Shown here piece by piece: positions 38,106 through 48,264 of a DNA stretch of 64,000 bases (position 1 is its first letter; every line of letters begins with the position of its first letter). The notes under the pieces were generated by a model. That model saw nothing but the letters and a program-made list of their open reading frames with translations. It was not told the DNA's origin and ran no database searches. The stretch is from assembly GCA_016792845.1 (NCBI GenBank), contig JAEUKH010000004.1, forward strand, positions 186,001 through 250,000, read 5' to 3'. Source of the stretch: Myxococcales bacterium. Lineage in GTDB: Bacteria; Myxococcota_A; Polyangia; Polyangiales; Ga0077539. Position numbers and translations under genes: made by a program.

Positions 38106-40574
38106 TCAGGCGATGACCCGGAGGCTGCCGCGAACGACCCCGTAGTGGCTCTCGGCTTTGAGGCTTCGCCACACCGACTCGGGGCTCGCCTGGCCGCTGA
38201 GGAGGCTGCGATAGGCCGAGACCACGCGGCCCACCTCGTCGGCGCCCTCGCGCACGAGCTCGATGCGAAAGCGCCGTACGCCCGCACGCTGCGCGGCCGG
38301 AACCACCCCCGCCGCGCTCTGCGACGCCGCGTGAAAGACCGTGTTGCGGCACCCGACGTCGGCCTCAAGGGGGTGCACCATCCCGGCCCGGTCGCGGAGC
38401 GAGACGACGTGGGTCTCGCACGGGCGGCCGCAGTCTTTGTAGGTCGTGCCGCGCGAGAGCTCGCGGGCGAAGACGCAGTGCTCCATGTGGAAGAGCGGCA
38501 TGGGGTGATGCACGACGAGCTCGGCCCACGGGCCGACGGGGCTCTCGACGAGGGCCGTGAGCTGCGCCGCGTCGAGGTCGAAGCCTGGCGTAAACGCCGC
38601 GAGGTTGTGGGCGAGCACCGTCGCGGCGGAGAGCCGGTTGGTGACGTTCAGCGAGAAGTCGCCGATGCGCTCGGCGGCGGCGCCGCGGCCGCTGTAGAGG
38701 GCCGAGAGCGAGCGCACGAGGGTCGCGTCGGGGCTCAGCGAGGCGAGGTACTTCTCGATCTTCTCTTCGCCCGGCTTGCGAATGCGCGGCGGCGCGACGG
38801 TAATGTGGACCGGGCCTCGCCCGCGCAGCGCCCGAACGGCCTCGCCGGTGCCCGTGAGCTCAAGAAAATCGAGGTAGATCCCCGTGGCGCCGGCGTCGAC
38901 GGCGGCGTGGGCCTGGGCGAGGTTGCGGCAAAGCACGAAGAGCCCCGGTGTTGGCAGCGCGCGGTCGGGCGCCGCGAGGGTCGCGCCGAGCTCTGCGTGG
39001 GTCGCGTCGGTGGTCGCGTGCACCCGGTGAGCGTCGGCGATGAGCGCTTCGACGAGGGCGCGCCGCGCGCGGTTGATGACCGCGGGGGGCACCAGGGCCC
39101 CGTCTTCGAGCTTGAGCGTGAGGGCGCCGAGCGTGAAGGGCGAGTCACCCAGGCGACCGAGCTTCTCGCGCATCGCGGCCTCGTCGGTGCTGCGCCCCGC
39201 GGCGCGTACGATGGGGCCGTCGCCGACCACCCGGGCCCGCGCGCCCCGCGACGAGAGGGCCTCGAAGACCGGCAAGGCGTCGATGGCGCCCGAGACCGTG
39301 ACGTCGAGGGAGACCCGGTACGCGCCGCGCTCCAAGCTGTCGAGCACGCGCCGCTCGGCCTTCGGGTCGTGGGTCAGAAACACCCGGCGACCCGCGGTGA
39401 CGCGGCCGAGGTCGCGCTCGGGGCCGAGCCACACCAGGGCCTCGTCGCCGGGCCGCGCAGACTCGACGTCGGCGCTGTTGACGTAGAGGTTCCACACGCG
39501 GCCGCCGAGCTCGCCGGCGTTGCCGAAGCCGCCCTCGAAGAGCACACCGTCGCCGCGCGCGAGGGCCGCGTCGAGCTTCACCGCCACCATCGCCTTGCCC
39601 CGCATGGGCTGTACCCGGACGCTCGTGCCGAGGGTGCTCCCGCGGTGATCGCTCGTGTTGCCCTCGACCAGCCGCTGATGGTCGGTGCCCCCGAGGAAGC
39701 CGACCCCGCTGCCCCGGGTGAACATCTGGAGCGCGTCGCGCCGGAGCGAGGCATCGACCTTTGACGCTGTGTCAAAGATCGCGTCGACGGCGTTGCGGTA
39801 GAGCCGCGTCGTGGCCGCGACGTAGCCCGGGCCCTTGAGCCGCCCTTCGATCTTCAGCGACGAGACCCCGGCCTCGACGAGCCCGGGCACCAGCGCGCTC
39901 GCTTCGAGGTCTTCGGGCGAGAGCAGAAAGGCCCTGTCGCCCGTGGGGTGGTCTTTGCCGTCGACCACCAGGGTGTACGGCAGCCGACACGATTGCGCGC
40001 AGGCCCCGCGGTTGGCCGAGCGCCCGCCGATGGCCTCGCTCGTGAGGCACTGCCCCGAGTACGCGACGCAGAGGGCGCCGTGAACGAAGACCTCGAGCTC
40101 GGTCTCGCCCCCGCGCGAGATCGTTGACACCTCGTCAACACTGAGCTCCCTCGCGAGGATGACCCTCGCGGCGCCGAGCGAGCGGGCGAAGGCCACGGCG
40201 TCGGCGTCGGTGCAGGTCATCTGGGTGCTGGCGTGCACCGGGAGCGAGGGCGCGACCGCCGCGGCGAGCTGGAGCACCGCGAGGTCTTGCACGATCAGGG
40301 CGTCGACGCCGGCCTCGGCGCAGGCGCGAATGGCGGCCTCGATGGCGGGCAGCTCGGCGTCGAAGACGAGGGTGTTGAGGGTGACGTAGCCCTTCACGCC
40401 GTGACGGTGCAGTTGGGCCATGGTGGCCGGCAGCGAGGCCTCGTCGAAGTTGGTGGCGCGGGCGCGGGCGTTGAAGCGCGGCAGCCCGAAGTAGACGGCG
40501 TCGGCACCCGCCGCGACGGCGGCCGCGAGGGCCTCACGGTCGCCCGCAGGGGCGAGGATCTCAGGGCGTTTCAC
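38106..40574 (-). CDS. Peptidase U32-family protein, RlhA-like
   Basis: 822 residues. The N-terminal U32 domain starts ILAPAGDREALAAAVAAGADAVYFG and contains the Cys-rich segment HGALCVAYSGQCLTSEAIGGRSANRGACAQSCRLPY, whose four Cys are conserved in the family, then SLKIEGRLKGPGYVA. A middle DUF3656-like part follows, then a second U32-like part with HHPMPLFHMEHCVFARELS. This domain order matches RlhA (YdcP), needed for hydroxylation of a 23S rRNA cytidine in E. coli, rather than a true protease. ATG 40574 lies 8 bases after the stop of the HEAT-repeat gene. Two inverted repeats (sites 6 and 7) lie inside it. Confidence 0.82.
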   Translation of the reverse strand: MKRPEILAPAGDREALAAAVAAGADAVYFGLPRFNARARATNFDEASLPATMAQLHRHGVKGYVTLNTLVFDAELPAIEAAIRACAEAGVDALIVQDLAVLQLAAAVAPSLPVHASTQMTCTDADAVAFARSLGAARVILARELSVDEVSTISRGGETELEVFVHGALCVAYSGQCLTSEAIGGRSANRGACAQSCRLPYTLVVDGKDHPTGDRAFLLSPEDLEASALVPGLVEAGVSSLKIEGRLKGPGYVAATTRLYRNAVDAIFDTASKVDASLRRDALQMFTRGSGVGFLGGTDHQRLVEGNTSDHRGSTLGTSVRVQPMRGKAMVAVKLDAALARGDGVLFEGGFGNAGELGGRVWNLYVNSADVESARPGDEALVWLGPERDLGRVTAGRRVFLTHDPKAERRVLDSLERGAYRVSLDVTVSGAIDALPVFEALSSRGARARVVGDGPIVRAAGRSTDEAAMREKLGRLGDSPFTLGALTLKLEDGALVPPAVINRARRALVEALIADAHRVHATTDATHAELGATLAAPDRALPTPGLFVLCRNLAQAHAAVDAGATGIYLDFLELTGTGEAVRALRGRGPVHITVAPPRIRKPGEEKIEKYLASLSPDATLVRSLSALYSGRGAAAERIGDFSLNVTNRLSAATVLAHNLAAFTPGFDLDAAQLTALVESPVGPWAELVVHHPMPLFHMEHCVFARELSRGTTYKDCGRPCETHVVSLRDRAGMVHPLEADVGCRNTVFHAASQSAAGVVPAAQRAGVRRFRIELVREGADEVGRVVSAYRSLLSGQASPESVWRSLKAESHYGVVRGSLRVIA
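39760..39776. repeat. TTGACA/TGTCAA inverted repeat, site 6 (spacer 3)
   Basis: TTTGACG and TGTCAAA around CTG: one mismatch between arms. Inside the U32 gene, read as FDTAS on the minus strand. Confidence 0.7.
40123..40139. repeat. TTGACA/TGTCAA inverted repeat, site 7 (spacer 3)
   Basis: GTTGACA and CGTCAAC around CCT: one mismatch between arms. Inside the U32 gene, read as VDEVS on the minus strand. Confidence 0.65.
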
Positions 40575-40582
40575 GCCGCCCG

Positions 40583-43500
40583 CTATACACGATCGCTCGG
40601 CCAGCCGGGGTCATTCTCGCGCGGCGGGAAGCACCCGTCGGCCAGGGCGCCGAGGTCGGGGTCGGGGTCGCGGCGGAGCTGCGCGAGGAGGGCGAGGCGC
40701 GGCGGCGTCCACCCATCGCCGGTGGCCGAGGCGCGCACGAGGAGCTCGAAGGCGAGCCGACGGAGCGCCAGGACGCGGTGCGTCGCCCAGCGCGCCGAGA
40801 GGGCGTCGTACTGATCGCGCGGGAGGCGATCGAGCGATTTTGACACAGTGTCAAACCACAGGGGCCGCGGGCCCGCGCGGTCGGCGTCGGCCTCGATCCA
40901 GCTGCCGAGCTGATGGGCCGGGAGGGCCGAGGCCGCGAGCTTGACGCGCCAGTGGGCCCAGCGGGGGAGCGGGCCGAGGGCGTCGAGGGTGACGCCCGCG
41001 ATGACGCTCCAGGCGTGGCGTTGGCTGAGCGAGAACGCGCAGAACACTTCGAGCGCGCGGGTGAGGGCGCGGGGGTCGCGGGCGAGGGCGGCCATGCGGG
41101 GCCCGACCCGTGCGGCCTCGTGCTCGCGGGCGCGCAAGAGGAGCCCCCGCGCGGCGGCGTTGACCTCGCGGTCGAGCGGTGACTCAAGGCGACGCAAGAC
41201 CGCTTCGAGGAAGGCCCCGTCGGGGTCGCGCACGGCGAGGGCCCCGGCTCGGTCGAGGAGGTCGAGGCGGGCGTCGACCTCGGGCCGGTCGAGCACCGCG
41301 GCGAGGAGCTTCGAGAGCCGCAGGTCGGTGGCCGGCGTGAGCTTGTCGGCGGTGATGTCGCCGAGCCGGGCGGCGAGCACCCAGTCGGGGGCCGTCACGG
41401 CGCGCTCGAAGATGGCCCAGGTCTCGGGTCGGTCGAGGTGATCCCACAGGGCGCGCTGAAGCGCCACCCGCACGTCGCGGTGCAGCTTGCGCCGGTCGAG
41501 CTCAAGGAGCGCGCGGTACGCGTCGGGGTCTCGCACCGTGCCGAGGAGGCGCACGACCTCTTTGGCCACGGTGACCTTTTCGAGCGAGACGTTGGTGAGC
41601 ACCCGGAGCTGGCGGCCCGGGTTGAGCTCGGCCAGGGCCATGCGGAGGCCGTAGATGGCGAAGCGGGCGCGGGCGTCGCCGAGGCACTCCAAGAGCGTGG
41701 TGAGGCCCTGGAGGGCGTCCATCCGGGCGAGGGCGCGCACGGTGGCCTCGCGCACGGCGGCGTCGGCGGCGCTGGCGAGGGCGGTGAGCTTGTCGCCTGA
41801 GGTCCAGGTGAGCTCGGCGAGCCGTCGGGTGAGCAGGAGCTTCGAGGGCAGGTCGTGCTCGGGGTCATCGATGAGGGCGCGGCAGGCGCCGGCGTAGGCC
41901 TCGCTGTCGGCCACGTTCCACCGGGCGAAGCCGCGCTCGAAGGGGAGGATCCATCGCGTCTTGCCCGTGGCGCCGCGACCCTGGACGGGTTCTGTCGCCC
42001 CGACGTACCGATGCAAGAGGTCTTGCCGATACCGGCTGAGGCAGAGGTACACCTCGGGCAACATCTGCGTGCTCGCGTCGTTGGCCAGGATCGCCTCGAC
42101 GCTGCGCTCAAACCGACGCGGGCTCGTGCGTCGCAGCGCGCGCACCGCCGACACGATGAGATCCCATCGGTGATTGCCCGCGGCCACCGCCGCCACGGCC
42201 TCGCCGAGCTCGTCGGGCAGCTCGCCCTGCGCCGGGTACGACTGCGCGAGGCCCACCACGGCGTCGAACATCTTGCGCGCCTCCCAGCGCTTCATCAGCG
42301 CGGGGAGCTTCGCCGAGAAGCGCAAGGGGTCGACCCGCCGCAGGAGCGTCGAGAGCTGAACCGCCATGCCGTAGAGCGGCATCGCGTCGCGCACCGACTC
42401 GGTGAGCGCCACGAGGCCCTCGACCCGCGCGGCCCGCGCCCCGAGGCTGTCGACCAGCGCCACAAGCCCCCGCGCGTGATCGCGCGCCCCCCAGGCCCGC
42501 GCGACCTCAAGCAGGACCGGCCCCGCGGTCGCGAGCGCCGCGTCGTCGAGGGTCGCCCCGAGGCGCTGGTCGTGAAGGTAGCCGCGGGCCTTGATCCACC
42601 GGCCGAGCCACGCGGCGCTCCAGCTCGGGTCGTGGGCGAAGCGCGACACGATGAGCTGCTCGCCGAAGCGCGCCGTGTGCGCCGAGAGGTCGGCCGCGTC
42701 GAGGCAGTGCTGCAACACCAGCCCCAAGCGCGCGCTGTCGCCCGGGCCGAAGTGCGTCGCCGGCCAGGCCGCGAGGCTCGACAGCATCGCACCCCGGATC
42801 GGGTCTTGCTCGAACTGACGGGCCACCACAAGGTCGAGGGCCTTCGCAATGTTGACAGTGTCAACATCGTAGAGGGGCACATGCAAGAGCGCGGTGAGGG
42901 CGGCGGCTCGGAGCTCGGGGAGCGGGTTCGAGGTGTACTCGCTGAGGGCGCGGGCGGCCTCGTCGAAGGGCAGAAAGCGCGCGAAGGCGATGCGCTGCGC
43001 GGGCCAGGCGCGGAGGGCGACGACCTCGTCGAGGTGGCGTCGGGCCTCGCGCTGCCGGTACTCGGTCGGGAGCTTCGCGATCTGGGCGAGGTTGATGACG
43101 CCGTCGGCGTTTCGCGCGGCTTGCGACCAGCGGTGGTAGGCGCCGTCGCGGGCCTCGCTCGGGGGCAGGTGCTTGAGCGCCTCTTCGCCGAGCCACGGGA
43201 GCGCCTCGGGCGCATCGCACCACGCGCGGGCGACGGCGCTCTGGGTCGCGGCCGAGAGCCTGGCCCAGCGCGCCCCGAGGGCCGTGAGCGCCTGGGGGCA
43301 GCTTCGTAGGAGGGTGAGGAGCGCGTCGGCGGGGAGGCGATGCACGGCGCGGCCCACCAGCGGGGCGAGGGCGAGGTGGTCGGCGACCCGGTGCGCGACG
43401 ATCACCGCGAGGGTGGCCTCGGGGCGCCGACGGAGCAGCACCCGGAAGCAGTCGATGGGGGCGTAGATCGCACGCGCGGCGAGGGTCTCGACGAGGCCCA

Positions 43501-44143
43501 GGGCGGCGTCGGGCACCGCCGCGCAGAGGGCGCCGAGGCTGTGGTTCAAGCGGAAGCGAAAGAGCGCCGGGAGCTCGCCCTCGCAGGCCGCGAGTTGGGC
43601 CGCGAAGACCTCGGCCATGGCGCCGGGCGCGTGACGTTCGAGGCGGAGCCAGAAGCGATCGCTCGGGCGGTTGACCGCCGCGGCGAGGTGACGCTGACGC
43701 GCGGCGGGGCTCGCGAGGGGCACGAGGTCGGCCAGGGCCCCGGGGTCGTTCGCGGCGAGCCAGTCGAGGTGCGCGTCGACCGGCGCGATGCGTCGCGCGT
43801 TGAACAGCTGCACCGCGAGGCGTTGGTTGTTGCGGGTCTGCCAGAGGGTCTTCAGCGCCAGCTCGCAGCCCGCGTCGCTGCACACCAGGGCCACGAGGTT
43901 GCGGGCCTCGACGCGCACACGCCGCGAGGGGTCGTCGAGGGCCGCGAGCACTGAGGCCTCGTCGCGCCGCGTCGACTCGGCCACGATGGCCAGGTGCCGC
44001 GAGAAGCCGTCTCCCGCGCGCAAGGCCCCGAGCGCGGCGTCGGCCGCGGCGTCAGCGCTGGCGCGTCGGCCGAGGTCGAGCACCGCGGCGGTGCGTTGAC
44101 GGTGTGTGAGCGGGGCCAGAGACTCAGTCGTCGGGAGCTTCAC
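40583..44143 (-). CDS. Large HEAT-repeat-like alpha-solenoid protein
   Basis: About 1187 residues, almost entirely helical, with many 30-40-residue helical hairpins rich in Leu, Ala and Arg and with Asp/Pro at the turns (for example EASVLAALDDPSRRVRVEARNLVALV, PLPELRAAALTALLHVPLYD, REATVRALARMDALQGLTTLLECLGDARARFAIYGLRMALAEL, VRLLGTVRDPDAYRALLELDRR). This is the pattern of HEAT/ARM-type scaffolds that bind proteins or nucleic acids. No signal or membrane span. The start is uncertain: GTG 44143, or GTG 44164 with a longer overlap of the preceding gene. Sites 8 and 9 of the inverted-repeat family lie inside, read as FDTVS and VDTVN. Transcribed behind purL. The function is unknown. Confidence 0.65.
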   Translation of the reverse strand: MKLPTTESLAPLTHRQRTAAVLDLGRRASADAAADAALGALRAGDGFSRHLAIVAESTRRDEASVLAALDDPSRRVRVEARNLVALVCSDAGCELALKTLWQTRNNQRLAVQLFNARRIAPVDAHLDWLAANDPGALADLVPLASPAARQRHLAAAVNRPSDRFWLRLERHAPGAMAEVFAAQLAACEGELPALFRFRLNHSLGALCAAVPDAALGLVETLAARAIYAPIDCFRVLLRRRPEATLAVIVAHRVADHLALAPLVGRAVHRLPADALLTLLRSCPQALTALGARWARLSAATQSAVARAWCDAPEALPWLGEEALKHLPPSEARDGAYHRWSQAARNADGVINLAQIAKLPTEYRQREARRHLDEVVALRAWPAQRIAFARFLPFDEAARALSEYTSNPLPELRAAALTALLHVPLYDVDTVNIAKALDLVVARQFEQDPIRGAMLSSLAAWPATHFGPGDSARLGLVLQHCLDAADLSAHTARFGEQLIVSRFAHDPSWSAAWLGRWIKARGYLHDQRLGATLDDAALATAGPVLLEVARAWGARDHARGLVALVDSLGARAARVEGLVALTESVRDAMPLYGMAVQLSTLLRRVDPLRFSAKLPALMKRWEARKMFDAVVGLAQSYPAQGELPDELGEAVAAVAAGNHRWDLIVSAVRALRRTSPRRFERSVEAILANDASTQMLPEVYLCLSRYRQDLLHRYVGATEPVQGRGATGKTRWILPFERGFARWNVADSEAYAGACRALIDDPEHDLPSKLLLTRRLAELTWTSGDKLTALASAADAAVREATVRALARMDALQGLTTLLECLGDARARFAIYGLRMALAELNPGRQLRVLTNVSLEKVTVAKEVVRLLGTVRDPDAYRALLELDRRKLHRDVRVALQRALWDHLDRPETWAIFERAVTAPDWVLAARLGDITADKLTPATDLRLSKLLAAVLDRPEVDARLDLLDRAGALAVRDPDGAFLEAVLRRLESPLDREVNAAARGLLLRAREHEAARVGPRMAALARDPRALTRALEVFCAFSLSQRHAWSVIAGVTLDALGPLPRWAHWRVKLAASALPAHQLGSWIEADADRAGPRPLWFDTVSKSLDRLPRDQYDALSARWATHRVLALRRLAFELLVRASATGDGWTPPRLALLAQLRRDPDPDLGALADGCFPPRENDPGWPSDRV
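40839..40855. repeat. TTGACA/TGTCAA inverted repeat, site 8 (spacer 3)
   Basis: Perfect TTTGACA and TGTCAAA arms around CAG, the same core as site 4. Inside the HEAT-like gene, read as FDTVS on the minus strand. Confidence 0.85.
42849..42867. repeat. TTGACA/TGTCAA inverted repeat, site 9 (spacer 1)
   Basis: Perfect 9-bp arms ATGTTGACA and TGTCAACAT around a single G. Inside the HEAT-like gene, read as D-V-D-T-V-N-I on the minus strand. Confidence 0.88.
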
Positions 44144-44593
44144 GGGGCCCAGAGGGTGACCCACCCTCGGCCGCGGTCAACGACGAATCGACCTCGGCCC
44201 GCAACACCGCCGCGAGGCTGTGGGCCATCACGGTCTCGGCCGCGTCGACGAGGGCCTCGTCGCTGCGAGGCGTTCGGAGCGCCACCACCGCGCCGCCGGG
44301 CAGGGGCGTCTCAAGGAGCTGCCGCGCGGCCTCGCGCACCGCCGGCGGGCTCTCGGGGTCTGCGGCGAGGGCCGAGAGGTGCTCCATGTACGAGCGACCC
44401 CACGCGGGGCGCTGCGCGGGCGCGAGGCTCGCGATGAGCCCGTTCAGGGCCACCCCGGCGGCGCGTCGACACCCCGCGAGGCCCGCGCGCCCGTTGCGCC
44501 GCGCGTAGGCGTTGCGCGCCTGGGAGAGCTCGCCGAGGGCGGCGCGGATCCACTCGTCGGGGCTGAAGCGGGTGAGCCAGTCGTCATCGTAAG

Positions 44594-44597
<4 letters not shown>
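44124..44597 (-). CDS. Hypothetical helical protein between purL and the HEAT-like gene
   Basis: 157 residues, helical, no signal. The N-terminal segment [41 protein letters not shown] is reminiscent of HEPN-type helical proteins in spacing, but the catalytic Rx4-6H motif is not clear, so I do not assign it. The ATG overlaps the purL stop (ATGA), and the 3' end overlaps the HEAT-like gene, so all three are translationally coupled. Confidence 0.6.
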
Positions 44598-46923
<2,326 letters not shown>

Positions 46924-46927
<4 letters not shown>

Positions 46928-47622
46928 ACGCGCCCCGCGCTGGCGACGACGCGCGAGACGGCGTGAAAGAGCAGCGCGCCGTCGGTGCCTCCGAGGGCGG
47001 CCTCGGCCCGACGCTCGGGGTGCGGCATGAGCCCGAGCACGTTGCGCCGCGGGCCGCCGTAGAGCCCCGCGATGTCGCGCATCGCGCCGTTGGGGTTGTA
47101 AGCGAGGGGGCCCTCGGCGGCGACATACCGGAGCGCGACGAGGCCCTCGCCGTCGAGCCGCGCGAGGGTCTCAGGGTCGGCCACGAAGCGCCCCTCGGCG
47201 TGGGCCACGGGCAGCCGCAGCGTGCGCCCGCGGAGCCCCGCGGTGAAGGGCCCGTCGGCGTCGACGCGCACCGAGACGTCGCGGCTCTCGAAGCGCTGGT
47301 GGGCGTTGCGGGTCAGCGCCCCGGGCAACATCTTGGACTCTGTAAGTATTTGAAAACCATTGCAAATTCCGAGTACGAAGGCGCCCCGCTCGGCGTGCCG
47401 TCGGACCGCCGCCATCACCGGCGCGGTGCGGGCGATGGCGCCGGGGCGGAGCGCGTCGCCGTACGAAAACCCGCCCGGCAGCACCACGAGGTCGGTGCCC
47501 GCGGGGAGCGTCGTCTCGCGATGGAACACCGTCGCGGTGTGAACCCCCAAGACGCGCCCGAGGGCGTCGCGCGCGTCGAAGTCTGCATTGGAGCCCGGGA
47601 ACTGAATCACCACCGCGCGCAT
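46924..47622 (-). CDS. purQ: Phosphoribosylformylglycinamidine synthase subunit PurQ
   Basis: Glutaminase subunit that supplies ammonia to PurL. Class I amidotransferase fold: N-terminal [13 protein letters not shown], the nucleophile Cys in [14 protein letters not shown] (about residue 88) and the His-Glu pair in LMPHPERR near the C-terminus. 232 residues, normal length. The codons for the active-site segment are strikingly AT-rich (GGA ATT TGC AAT GGT TTT CAA ATA CTT ACA) in an otherwise GC3-rich gene; this patch is at about 47338-47385. First gene of the long minus-strand run. Confidence 0.96.
47338..47385. promoter_or_regulatory. AT-rich patch with a short inverted repeat inside purQ
   Basis: A low-GC run in the coding sequence of the purQ active site. 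ATTTG (47348-47352) and CAAAT (47363-47367) are inverted across 10 bases. The function is unknown; a conserved element acting at DNA or RNA level is possible. Confidence 0.35.
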
Positions 47623-47681
47623 CGACGGCGACTCTACGCGCCGCCTCGGCTCCGCGCATCGCCATTGTCAGCCGCGCCGTG

Positions 47682-48233
47682 CTACGGCGCCGCGCGGCTC
47701 ACGCTCACCATGAGATCGACGGGCAAGGTGCGCGGCGGCGGCGTCTCGACGTGCACCGCGGCGAGGGCCCCTTCGACGCACCGACCCACCGCCGTCGGCA
47801 GCGGAAACTCTTGCCGCCCGCGCAGCTGAACCAGCCCCTCGGCGCTCACGCTGAGCCGCATGCGGTGGCGCGCAGGCGCGCAGAGCGGGCGGAGGCACTC
47901 TCCCAACAGCGGCAACACCGGCGCGAAGGTGTGCCCTGCGGTCTCGCGCCACGGCGCGTTGGCCCGGGCGGGGCCGCTCGGCAGGTCGCTCGCGCCCGAC
48001 ACCACGATCTCGTGGCCTTCGGCGCGCTGCCCCTGCACCGCGAGGCCCCCTTCGTCGTCGTCGGGCGCGTCGTCGAGGGGCACGAGGCACCCGGGCGCCT
48101 GGGCCATCGGTCGCTGGGCGGCGGCGCGTTGGGCCGAGGCGCTGGGGCGGGGCGCCTCGCGGATCACCACCGCGTCGCGGTTCGAGGCGCAGGCAGCGAG
48201 AACGAAGCACCCGAGGCAAAGGGCTCGACGCAC
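47682..48233 (-). CDS. Hypothetical lipoprotein
   Basis: GTG 48233 gives a compact signal (VRRALCLGCFVLAAC) with lipobox VLAAC; a longer frame starts at 48275. The 183-residue product has an Ala/Gln-rich linker and a C-terminal domain with two or three Cys (GECLRPLC, GRCVEGAL), possibly disulfide-bonded, and beta-strands such as MRLSVSAEGLVQLRG. The C-terminal pattern (variable-strand plus a C-x-VEGAL) resembles TonB-C/AgmX-type extensions found in myxobacterial proteins, which is weak inference. It is divergent from the MATE gene, with 31 bases between starts. Confidence 0.62.
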   Translation of the reverse strand: MRRALCLGCFVLAACASNRDAVVIREAPRPSASAQRAAAQRPMAQAPGCLVPLDDAPDDDEGGLAVQGQRAEGHEIVVSGASDLPSGPARANAPWRETAGHTFAPVLPLLGECLRPLCAPARHRMRLSVSAEGLVQLRGRQEFPLPTAVGRCVEGALAAVHVETPPPRTLPVDLMVSVSRAAP

Positions 48234-48264
48234 GCACCAAGATGTAGCACGAAGCGCCGTCTCG

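Noticed and set aside
36901..38352. Longer version of the propeller protein starting at 38352
   Set aside because: It would overlap the U32 gene by 247 bases and its first 87 residues are Arg/Gly-rich shadow sequence.
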